Origin: Bacillota bacterium
Lineage (GTDB): Bacteria; Bacillota; Ch66
Length of the DNA stretch: 39,800 nucleotides
Assembly: GCA_013178045.1 (NCBI GenBank)
Contig: JABLXP010000016.1
Coordinates: forward strand, 1-39,800
Reading direction: 5' to 3'
Part shown: piece after piece, positions 33,530-39,800 of the stretch
How positions within the stretch are numbered: the stretch's first letter is position 1
Layout of the letters: each line of letters opens with the position of its first letter
The notes under the pieces: generated by a model
Databases searched by the model: none
What the model saw: only the letters and a program-made list of their open reading frames with translations
Told to the model about the DNA's origin: nothing
Translations under genes and position numbers: made by a program

Positions 33530-34150
33530 TTATTTAGCAATGAATACTTCAGCTTTAACAACCTGTTCAAGCCTTACTTGCCATAAGGTTGCTTGAATCG
33601 ATTTAGTTTCTAAACTTCCGTATAACCACCCATCATCTTCTTTGCTCAAATCAAAAATTCGGTCCCAGCTTTTAACTATTCTTTCCCTGAGCAAGAGCAT
33701 GTCGTTGCTTTGAATTTGAAAATTCGGTAGATCATGCCATGTAAATCCCGCATTTGTATAAGCACGCTCAAAATCAGCATCATCTTCTTCGTCGGAAGGT
33801 AAGTACCAGTAATTTAATGGATAGTGAAACAAATCAAAGTCTGAAAGAAGGACATCCTTATCATCAATATCAATTGTTAATTGAACAATCTTCTCACCGC
33901 GCTTTGCATAACCCCCTTCTCTCATGTCCCGTCTTTTTCGTTTTCCCTCCCATTGATACCATGCCCATACAGGGTAACGAATGCTATCGCAAGTCGGGTT
34001 TATATTCGCTTCGATCATTTTACGAGCCATCCAGTCATAAGCGTAACGAAAGTCATCTTGACAAAACAGATGACTTTCGTTTGCGATAAGTATTCCAGTT
34101 TCAAGCATCCTTTCATAAGCAGGATAATGTTGGATTGTCCATAAAATCAT
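33530..34150 (-). CDS. DUF3841 protein
   Basis: The 206-aa protein starts M-I-L-W-T-I-Q-H-Y-P-A-Y-E-R and has Y-P-V-W-A-W-Y-Q-W near residue 63, followed by an acidic stretch (D-I-D-D-K-D-V-L-L-S-D-F-D) and Y-P-L-N-Y-W-Y-L-P. These are marks of DUF3841 (PF12952). Its function is unknown, and the fold may relate to ADP-ribosyltransferase or RNase toxins only by guess. It is the last gene of a three-gene operon with an HTH protein and a 44-aa protein. Confidence 0.8.
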   Translation of the reverse strand: MILWTIQHYPAYERMLETGILIANESHLFCQDDFRYAYDWMARKMIEANINPTCDSIRYPVWAWYQWEGKRKRRDMREGGYAKRGEKIVQLTIDIDDKDVLLSDFDLFHYPLNYWYLPSDEEDDADFERAYTNAGFTWHDLPNFQIQSNDMLLLRERIVKSWDRIFDLSKEDDGWLYGSLETKSIQATLWQVRLEQVVKAEVFIAK

Positions 34151-34196
34151 TGTCTGTTACCTTTAACACTCATAGTTTATTTCGGTTTGCTAATTG

Positions 34197-34331
34197 CTAA
34201 GACTTTCGATGTATCATAGTCTCCGATATTTCTTGAAACGGCTCAAAAAAATAGCTATCTAAATTTACTCTGTTTTGTTCGAACAAAGTAATATTTTTCT
34301 TTTCCATATATTTTCTAAGCAATCCGTCCAT
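34197..34331 (-). CDS. 44-residue protein between the HTH and DUF3841 genes
   Basis: The frame starts M-D-G-L-L-R-K-Y-M-E-K-K-N-I-T-L-F-E and ends M-I-H-R-K-S. GGTGAGGAATTACGG precedes the ATG, it begins 15 bases after the HTH stop and ends 46 bases before DUF3841, so it is part of the operon. It could be a truncated larger protein or a genuine small partner. I do not recognise it. Confidence 0.45.
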   Translation of the reverse strand: MDGLLRKYMEKKNITLFEQNRVNLDSYFFEPFQEISETMIHRKS

Positions 34332-34346
34332 CCGTAATTCCTCACC

Positions 34347-34517
34347 TTATTTTTTAGTCTTGCGTAAGTCTTCTGGTTTTTGTGCATCAACAGGAATTAA
34401 CCATGTCCTTCCTATCCGCTTGGCACCACTAATTCTCCCATCAGCACAAAGCTGTTGTACTTGCCTTGCAGTGATAGCCCATTTTATTGCTATATCTTTA
34501 GTAGAAAGATATTCCAT
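34347..34517 (-). CDS. Small MerR/excisionase-like helix-turn-helix protein
   Basis: The 56-aa protein M-E-Y-L-S-T-K-D-I-A-I-K-W-A-I-T-A-R-Q-V has a helix-turn-helix, then a wing-like end G-R-T-W-L-I-P-V-D-A-Q-K-P. Such proteins are common on mobile elements as regulators or excision factors. GGAGGATATC before the ATG at 34517 fixes the start; a start ten codons upstream lacks a site. It is first in the operon with the 44-aa protein and DUF3841, whose promoter it may control. Confidence 0.82.
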   Translation of the reverse strand: MEYLSTKDIAIKWAITARQVQQLCADGRISGAKRIGRTWLIPVDAQKPEDLRKTKK

Positions 34518-34557
34518 GATATCCTCCATTTCGGCAAAATATCCCAATTTATTATTA

Positions 34558-34587
34558 AGTATACTTCGCTTAAACGCAGTTTGTCAA
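34558..34587 (-). promoter_or_regulatory. Promoter of the HTH-DUF3841 operon
   Basis: On the minus strand TTGACA (34582-34587), 18 bases, TATACT (34558-34563), 40 bases before the HTH start codon. Confidence 0.75.
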
Positions 34588-34670
34588 TCAAAAGTGTATA
34601 AAGCTTTCGGTTACGCAATACACCGCCATGTTACATAAGAATTCCTTGGCAGTTGCACTCTCTACATGAA

Positions 34671-34712
34671 TAAAACAACCACCATCCTGCTTTTTCACAG
34701 TTTGGCGGTTGT
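34671..34712 (-). terminator. Terminator of the recombinase operon
   Basis: On the minus strand ACAACCGCC and GGTGGTTGT (one G-T wobble) form a 9-bp stem around a ~20-base loop, followed by TTTTATTC. It begins 16 bases after the last recombinase stop. Confidence 0.65.
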
Positions 34713-34727
34713 CTCTTCTGTGTAATG

Positions 34728-36362
34728 TTATTTTTTGCTCAGCTCCTGCTCCATCTCCAAACCCGATTTAAATTTTATGATAATCTTCTCCTTTGACATG
34801 ACCTTGATGCTTTGTATAAGCTGCCTGACAAGCTGGTTGTCAAAATTTGATAATTTACATTCTGCGGCGTTCAGGAACTTCTTCATATCCTCGATTCTTC
34901 GCTGGAAGCTGTCTTGCCTGGCTTGTTGCTCGGTATACTGCGTTTTTATCTTCTGAAGCTCTTTTAACTCGGCGGAGATTTTAGCATAGTGCTCGTCAAA
35001 GTCCGTATTATCCGCTCCACATCTTGCATTTTCCTTTACGAAGCCTATCATCTCATTTTTCAATTCCGCAATCCGTTCCTCAATTTTTGCTATGTCCATC
35101 TGCTTGGCTCGGTTGCCCATCACCAGCTGAATATTGGACTGGAGCGTGTCCACAAAATCCCCCTTATCCTGTATGAGGGAATTGAAAGCATCCATAATGC
35201 CTCTATGTAAAACTTCTTCATCGATGGTAGGGGAATTCTGGCAGTGTTTTTTCCCGTACTCCAGCCTGTTTAAGCACCGCCAGACAATCCTTTTCTCGCT
35301 GTAGGCTGTCCAGGATACCCGTCTATAAGGCTTGCCGCACTCTCCGCATATCAATAATTCGGTAAGAGCATATATTGAGCTGTATTTCCCACTGTCGGTT
35401 TTGGTTCTTTTTTCAGCACTCTTTTTAATGTTAGCCCGGCGTGCTTTTTCTTCCTGTATCCGGTGAAACAAGTCTTTGGAAATGATGGGCGGATGGCTGT
35501 CCTCCACATAATACTGCGGAACAATTCCATTGTTTTTAACTCTTTTCTTTGTGAGGTAGTCTACGGTGTAGCTTTTTTGCAGCAAGGCATCTCCCATATA
35601 CTTCTCATTGGAGAGCATGTTGTTAATAGTAGTTGTAGACCATTGATTTCTTCCGGTAACGGTTTTAATGCCGTTTTCCTCCAGGTACTTTTTAATTTGG
35701 GTAATGCTTAGGCCCTCTAAATACAGCCTGAAAATCAGCCTTACTATTTCTGCTTCCTCCGGCACTATCACCAATTCACCGGCCTCATTCTTTGTATATC
35801 CCAAAAACTTGTTGTGATTGACCATAACCTGTCCTTTCTCAAACCGGCGGACCACACCCCACCTTGTGTTGGTGCTTAAGGAACGGCTTTCTTCCTGGGC
35901 CAGGCTTCCGAGGATGGTGATGAGAAATTCTCCGGTACTGTCCAGGGTGTTGACGTTTTCTTTTTCAAAGAACACGCCGATGTTTTTTTCTTTCAGTTTC
36001 CGTATGTATTGAATGCAGTCAAGGGTGTTTCGTGCAAAACGGCTGATGGATTTTGTCAGCACCAGGTCGATCTTGCCTGCCATGCAGTCTTCAATCAATT
36101 TATTGAAGCCTGTCCTGTTTTTTGTGCTGGTGCCGGATATGCCCTCATCGGCATAGATGCCTGCAAACTTCCAGCCTGGGTTTTTCATAATCTCCATCGT
36201 GTAATAATCCACCTGTGCCTGGTAGCTGGACTGCTGTTCCTCCAGCTCCGTGCTGACCCGGCAGTAAGCGGCCACTCTCAGTTTTTTTATCTTTGCTTTT
36301 TCCTTAAAATCATAAATCGGATTTGCAGGGATTACCGATACTGTTCTTTGTCCCATCGCCAT
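34728..36362 (-). CDS. Large serine recombinase C (catalytic)
   Basis: At 544 aa it has a resolvase-type catalytic domain (~28-180) with nucleophile S37 in A-Y-C-R-V-S-T and R-F-A-R-N-T, a recombinase domain (~190-310), a zinc beta-ribbon (C-G-E-C-G near 347 and a C at ~369) and a coiled-coil segment (~430-500). Such proteins integrate and excise clostridial islands and conjugative elements by 2-bp-core exchange. Its first 53 bases overlap the preceding gene. AGGAGG precedes the ATG. Together with recombinases A and B it probably forms a joint integrase set. Confidence 0.92.
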   Translation of the reverse strand: MAMGQRTVSVIPANPIYDFKEKAKIKKLRVAAYCRVSTELEEQQSSYQAQVDYYTMEIMKNPGWKFAGIYADEGISGTSTKNRTGFNKLIEDCMAGKIDLVLTKSISRFARNTLDCIQYIRKLKEKNIGVFFEKENVNTLDSTGEFLITILGSLAQEESRSLSTNTRWGVVRRFEKGQVMVNHNKFLGYTKNEAGELVIVPEEAEIVRLIFRLYLEGLSITQIKKYLEENGIKTVTGRNQWSTTTINNMLSNEKYMGDALLQKSYTVDYLTKKRVKNNGIVPQYYVEDSHPPIISKDLFHRIQEEKARRANIKKSAEKRTKTDSGKYSSIYALTELLICGECGKPYRRVSWTAYSEKRIVWRCLNRLEYGKKHCQNSPTIDEEVLHRGIMDAFNSLIQDKGDFVDTLQSNIQLVMGNRAKQMDIAKIEERIAELKNEMIGFVKENARCGADNTDFDEHYAKISAELKELQKIKTQYTEQQARQDSFQRRIEDMKKFLNAAECKLSNFDNQLVRQLIQSIKVMSKEKIIIKFKSGLEMEQELSKK

Positions 36363-37290
36363 GGGCTTTTCCTCCTTTTCCCCGTAGTTTATATGAAGTG
36401 CTCAACATCACTCCGTTGATCAGTTCAAACCGGAGCTGCCCGGTGCTTTCTACCGTAATGCTTTTGATGGTTGCTTTGAATAAAGCCTCATCAAATGTAT
36501 TAATGGGCTTGCAGCTCTCAAGCACCGCTTTCAATTTTCTGGTTTTATATTCAAAGTCATCCACCTGGGAGATTCGATATTGTTCTACAGCCCTTTTGAA
36601 TAGCAGCTGTGCCATATCCGACGGTTTCAGATCGTTTTGGCCGAGTCCGCTGGATATTTGCGATTTTATCTTCCTTAATTCTGCACTCTCAGCAATTGCA
36701 TTAACTGCTGAACGCTTTTCTATCATTTCAGGGTTCTCCATCACCCGGTTGATAATTTGTATAAAGCATGCTTCAAGCTGCTTGTCGTCAACCACGCCAC
36801 TTTTGCAGCAGACCCTATTGTCAACGATATACCGTTTGCATTTCCAGTAGCATTTTTTGTTTTTGTCATGGTGTTCGGTGTACCTTTTGAAAACACTGCC
36901 GCATTCCCCGCATATCAATCTGCCGCTGAAGGGGTAAGTGCTGGCGATGCCGTTGGCATAGTAATTGACATTTCTGCCAAGCTGGGTGTTCTTTTCTTCC
37001 CTGAGCCTGTTAGCGGCATTGAATACTTCCTCCGGGATAATGGCAGGATAGAAGTCACTTCCGGTGTATTTGCAGTTGCTCAAAATTTTTCCGATGGAGC
37101 CGTGATTCCAGGAGGGCTTTCCATTGGCATTGGGAACCTTCATTTCCGTCAGATCCTTTGCGATCTGCTTCAAGGATATGCCCGATATAAAATCATTGAA
37201 GATTTTCCTGACCAGGTCTGCTTTTTCCGGTTCGATGGCTACGGCTCCGTCTATGATTTTATAGCCGAAGGGCATATGTCTTTGTGCCAT
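36310..37290 (-). CDS. Recombinase-family protein B lacking the catalytic domain
   Basis: The 326-aa protein begins directly at the second domain of large serine recombinases: H-M-P-F-G-Y-K-I-I-D-G-A and later L-T-E-M-K-V-P-N-A-N-G-K-P-S-W. It also has the zinc ribbon (C-G-E-C-G near residue 132, then C-K-R-Y and C-C). The resolvase domain with its serine is absent, so it can bind DNA but not cut. Its start abuts the stop of recombinase A; its end overlaps recombinase C by 53 bp. The start ATG at 37290 has AGGAAGTGG upstream. A DNA-binding accessory or directionality role is a reasonable hypothesis. Confidence 0.88.
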   Translation of the reverse strand: MAQRHMPFGYKIIDGAVAIEPEKADLVRKIFNDFISGISLKQIAKDLTEMKVPNANGKPSWNHGSIGKILSNCKYTGSDFYPAIIPEEVFNAANRLREEKNTQLGRNVNYYANGIASTYPFSGRLICGECGSVFKRYTEHHDKNKKCYWKCKRYIVDNRVCCKSGVVDDKQLEACFIQIINRVMENPEMIEKRSAVNAIAESAELRKIKSQISSGLGQNDLKPSDMAQLLFKRAVEQYRISQVDDFEYKTRKLKAVLESCKPINTFDEALFKATIKSITVESTGQLRFELINGVMLSTSYKLRGKGGKAHGDGTKNSIGNPCKSDL

Positions 37291-38892
37291 TTAGACCACT
37301 TCCTCTCCGATGGTTTCTGGAAGCTCCAGTCCGTTGATCAGGCGGAAGGCGATTTCAAGCTTGGATTTTACGATGATCTTTTCTACCATCAGCGAAAATA
37401 TATTTTCATCAAAGCTCTCCATCAGGTCATCCTGCTTTTTGAGAAAAGCAATCAGTTCCTCCGTTCTGGCAGCCTCGTCATTAAATCCGTTATATTCGAA
37501 CAGCTTGCTTCGCTGCTTTTTGGCTTCGCAGAGCTGCTTGGTGATCAGGTTGCTTTGCTCAATAAAAAGAACAGAGTCAAGATATCCTTTCGACCTCAGT
37601 CTACTCAGTACATGACTCTGTTCCGTAAGTTCCGTTATTTTTTTATTGATTTCCCTGACCTGGGATTCATACTCCCTGCCGCAGTGAAGCTTTTTCAAAT
37701 CCTCGGCCAGGGGGGTTAATATTTTGTCATGATTGCTTTTCAGCTTATTATAGAGATTGATGAATGCAGCTTTGATGTGATTGTCCTTGACAGCTGTCAT
37801 GCTGCATTTCGCCCGATTCATGATATGCTTGGTGCAGCACCACTGCACGGTTTCATAAGGTTTGCCTTTGAATATGATTTGCCTTTTAAAATTACTCCCG
37901 CATTCACCGCATTGGATTTTGCTGCTGAAGGGGTACCGTTGGTTGTATTTCCGGGTGTCTGTATCAACCATGGATTTTTCAATTTTTCGCTGCTCCATAA
38001 TCTCCCTGACTCGTTCAGCCTGCTCTTTTGAAATAATGGGTTCATGGTCGTTGGCGATGTAGTAGCACTGTTTTTGTCCCCGGTTCCGCTTTCGTTGGAA
38101 GGGCAATGTGTCGGTGGTAAAGGTTTTCTGAAGGAGCATGTCGCCGTAATATTTTTCATTCATGAGTATTTCCTTAACCACATTTTCTCCCCAGGCTTCC
38201 GCCCCTTTTCTTGTTGGAACTCCTTCTTCCGTAAGCTCCTTTGCGATGACATACGTTCCTTTTCCATTCAGGTAATCGGTGTAAATCCTTCGGACAATAG
38301 CGGCTTCTTCTTCATTGATGACGATTCCTCCGTCCTTACCCTTCATATAGCCGTAGGGAAGGTAGGAAGGCTTCCATTCGCCTTTCATGAACCTTTTTTG
38401 TATCGCCCACCGGTTATTTTTGGAGGTAGAAATGGATTCCTCCTGGGCAATGGAGCTTAAAACCGTCATCAGCAGCTCGCTTTCAGCAGACATGGTGTTG
38501 ATGTTTTCTTTCTCAAAGAAGACTGCAATCCCCAGCGCTTTTAACTTTCTCACCGTCTCAATGCAGTCGGCGGTGTTTCTTGCAAATCTGGATATGGACT
38601 TGGTGATGACCATGTCCACCTTTTTGGCTTCACAGTCGGCAATCAGCCTTAGAAACTCGTCACGCTTGTCTTTGCCGGTGCCGCTGATGCCTTCGTCTGC
38701 ATAAATTCCCGCAAAAGTCCAGGCATCGTTGTTTTCTATCAACCGGGTGTAGTACTCCACCTGTGCTGAAAAGGATTGAAGCTGCCCGGTGTGGTCCGAG
38801 CTGACCCGGCAGTATGCGCACACCCGCAGTTTCGGAGCTTTAGCTTCTGCTTCCATACGATGGATGGGCTTGATGACTCTTACCTTTGCCAT
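37291..38892 (-). CDS. Large serine recombinase A (catalytic)
   Basis: ATG at 38892 (AAAGGAGG upstream) gives 533 aa. The catalytic domain (~20-165) has S31 in A-Y-C-R-V-S-S and S-I-S-R-F-A-R-N-T. It continues with the recombinase domain (~180-290), zinc ribbon C-G-E-C-G near 345, and a coiled coil (~400-480). The gene is 84 bp downstream of the SHOCT-like gene and directly abuts recombinase B. A longer frame to 38964 has no ribosome site. It shares only the family architecture with recombinase C, so the set is not a recent tandem duplication. Confidence 0.93.
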   Translation of the reverse strand: MAKVRVIKPIHRMEAEAKAPKLRVCAYCRVSSDHTGQLQSFSAQVEYYTRLIENNDAWTFAGIYADEGISGTGKDKRDEFLRLIADCEAKKVDMVITKSISRFARNTADCIETVRKLKALGIAVFFEKENINTMSAESELLMTVLSSIAQEESISTSKNNRWAIQKRFMKGEWKPSYLPYGYMKGKDGGIVINEEEAAIVRRIYTDYLNGKGTYVIAKELTEEGVPTRKGAEAWGENVVKEILMNEKYYGDMLLQKTFTTDTLPFQRKRNRGQKQCYYIANDHEPIISKEQAERVREIMEQRKIEKSMVDTDTRKYNQRYPFSSKIQCGECGSNFKRQIIFKGKPYETVQWCCTKHIMNRAKCSMTAVKDNHIKAAFINLYNKLKSNHDKILTPLAEDLKKLHCGREYESQVREINKKITELTEQSHVLSRLRSKGYLDSVLFIEQSNLITKQLCEAKKQRSKLFEYNGFNDEAARTEELIAFLKKQDDLMESFDENIFSLMVEKIIVKSKLEIAFRLINGLELPETIGEEVV

Positions 38893-38975
38893 ACGCTTCC
38901 TCCTTTCGCTTTTCAGTACTTGATGCTTTATCAGCAACACACAGTACCACACAACCCCGGCCATATCAAGTATTT

Positions 38976-39137
38976 TTACACATATACCTCTGCTAGAGTT
39001 GGAGTGAATGAATTCCGATTTAATCTGTCAATTTCTTTAAATTCAGAAAGAGTAATAAGCCCTTTTTCAAGCATGCTGTTCAGCAGCGAAAGCGCTATTT
39101 TATACTTGATTTCATTGTTTATTTGAGTCTGTGACAT
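38976..39137 (-). CDS. SHOCT-like small protein (53 aa)
   Basis: The frame starts M-S-Q-T-Q-I-N-N-E-I-K-Y-K-I-A-L-S-L-L-N-S-M and contains L-E-K-G-L-I-T-L-S-E-F-K-E-I-D, the SHOCT (short C-terminal) pattern of oligomerising small proteins. GGGGGATAAAAGACC precedes the ATG. It is the first or second gene of the recombinase operon, a position such proteins often take in serine-recombinase islands. Confidence 0.8.
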   Translation of the reverse strand: MSQTQINNEIKYKIALSLLNSMLEKGLITLSEFKEIDRLNRNSFTPTLAEVYV

Positions 39138-39165
39138 GGTCTTTTATCCCCCTTTACATTTTGCT

Positions 39166-39249
39166 TTAATACCACAAGGATGCAGCGGATTTAAGTTCCG
39201 CTGCATAGTTTCTGATATCAAAGCGGTTAAGCTTGTTATCATTCTTCAT
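39166..39249 (-). CDS. Possible 27-residue peptide at the head of the recombinase operon
   Basis: ATG at 39249 opens M-K-N-D-N-K-L-N-R-F-D-I-R-N-Y-A-A-E-L-K-S, which has protein-like composition, ending 28 bp before the SHOCT gene. A hairpin (ATGCAGCGGA with TCCGCTGCAT, 39180-39206) lies within it. Without a strong ribosome site this remains tentative. Confidence 0.3.
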   Translation of the reverse strand: MKNDNKLNRFDIRNYAAELKSAASLWY

Positions 39250-39404
39250 CCTGTGCTCTATTTGCCGCTGCTTCCCAAGCACCGGGGCAACAGCTCAAAC
39301 TGCCTGTGGTCAGCAGGCATCACAGGAATTCCACCTCCCCGAGAACCTCCGGGCTGCACTCTGGGACTCAACCTCGACTATGCAGGGGTATCATTGTAGG
39401 CTGT

Positions 39405-39662
39405 TCAGGTCCTGGCGAAACAATCCACCACAGATTGTTTTATGGTCAAACATTTATCGCTCATAGCCTTTGATGCCATCGGTTTGACGAGCAAAAAATG
39501 CCCGCAGGCTGTCTTGGCGTGTTTACCAATGTCGCTTTCCGTTTCAGCGGCTGAACAGCTAACGTATTTGAGCTGTTGGATATGTAAGGCTTTAAGGCTT
39601 ACAAGCGAGCCTTTGCCGGCAATTTTTCAAAGAGCAATAAGGGATAAAAAATACCCCTTCAC
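39405..39662 (-). pseudogene. Small frame with one in-frame stop, upstream of the recombinase operon
   Basis: A frame starting at GTG 39662 reads V-K-G-Y-F-L-S-L-I-A-L, hits TGA at 39627-39629, then continues uninterrupted for 73 codons (K-I-A-G-K-G-S-L-V-S, later G-K-H-A-K-T-A-C-G-H-F-L-L-V-K-P) to a stop at 39405. It looks like a small cysteine-containing protein with one nonsense change. Apart from it, the region 39250-39720 shows no supported gene; an attachment site could lie here. Confidence 0.35.
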
Positions 39663-39732
39663 TTTTTAAGCCGAGAGCCTTTTGCAATTTTCCAACACTT
39701 GATTTACTAAGGATTTTAGGGCCATAAAAAAG

Positions 39733-39798
39733 GACTTCACCCCAATTTGGAGAAGTTTTCAAGTAACCAAACCGAAAACCCCATAAAGGAGTGAAGTC
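39733..39798. other. Inverted repeat and ribosome site at the right edge
   Basis: GACTTCACCCC (39733-39743) and GGAGTGAAGTC (39788-39798) are inverted copies with one mismatch, ~45 bases apart. AAAGGAG at 39785-39791 looks like a ribosome site, so a plus-strand gene may start just past the window. An insertion-sequence end is possible. Confidence 0.3.
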
Positions 39799-39800
39799 AC

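Noticed and set aside
36757-37719. Long plus-strand frame of 320 codons across recombinases A and B
   Set aside because: It lies opposite two strongly supported recombinase genes, and the translation mirrors their codons; a shadow frame despite its length.
39233-39466. Plus-strand frames in the region upstream of the SHOCT gene
   Set aside because: Several overlapping frames are open on both strands without ribosome sites; none could be preferred.
1-39800. CRISPR arrays, tRNA and rRNA genes
   Set aside because: No regularly spaced direct repeats of CRISPR length and no tRNA or rRNA signature was seen by eye on either strand; the short tandem repeats at 398-439 and 7064-7111 have no spacers.

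Overview
The window looks like a chromosomal segment of an anaerobic, spore-forming Firmicute, probably a class Clostridia/Peptococcaceae-type lineage. The basis is a short hybrid-cluster protein beside an Fe-S-type Rrf2 regulator, an S-layer homology protein, AGGAGG-type ribosome sites, copper-amine-oxidase-like C-terminal domains, a DUF815 ATPase and a decayed spore photoproduct lyase. Taxonomy is inferred from gene content only; no rRNA or tRNA was seen.

Positions 1-26660 are ordinary chromosome. From left: an IS1634-type transposase tail at the edge; two small minus-strand genes; rrf2-hcp (nitrosative/redox stress) with an IscR-type-1-like operator on the rrf2 promoter; an EamA exporter; an SLH cell-surface protein; a YjbQ gene beside a splB pseudogene; an asparaginase; thiamine-binding (YkoF-like) and cupin genes; a secreted phosphodiester glycosidase; a zinc uptake operon znuA-znuC-znuB-zur; an RND permease whose tail overlaps a convergent PF06541 membrane gene; a HAD phosphatase; a two-component system; htrA preceded by four phased CTTAAA-type hexamers; a nitrilase-superfamily amidase, a second YjbQ and a second EamA exporter; a DUF815 ATPase, a small glycine-rich protein and a zinc-ribbon protein.

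Positions 26700-27960 are a junk yard of mobile DNA: an ISNCY-type transposase fragment fused in frame to an IS21 IstB fragment, an internally deleted ISL3-type element with perfect 25-bp inverted repeats, and what looks like the first codons of a phage gene.

From 27960 to the right edge the DNA looks AT-richer and accessory. It holds a Phd/PIN toxin-antitoxin pair; a tightly packed minus-strand run abiEi-abiEii-SAP protein-unknown helical protein-PD-(D/E)XK-like nuclease-zinc-ribbon protein; a separate HTH-44 aa-DUF3841 operon; and an operon of a SHOCT-like small protein and three serine-recombinase-family genes, the middle one lacking the catalytic domain. The six-gene run headed by a textbook AbiE promoter/operator is the best candidate here for an undescribed defence or addiction system; that function is inference. 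The recombinases are probably the mobility module of the island or of a neighbouring element that continues beyond the window.
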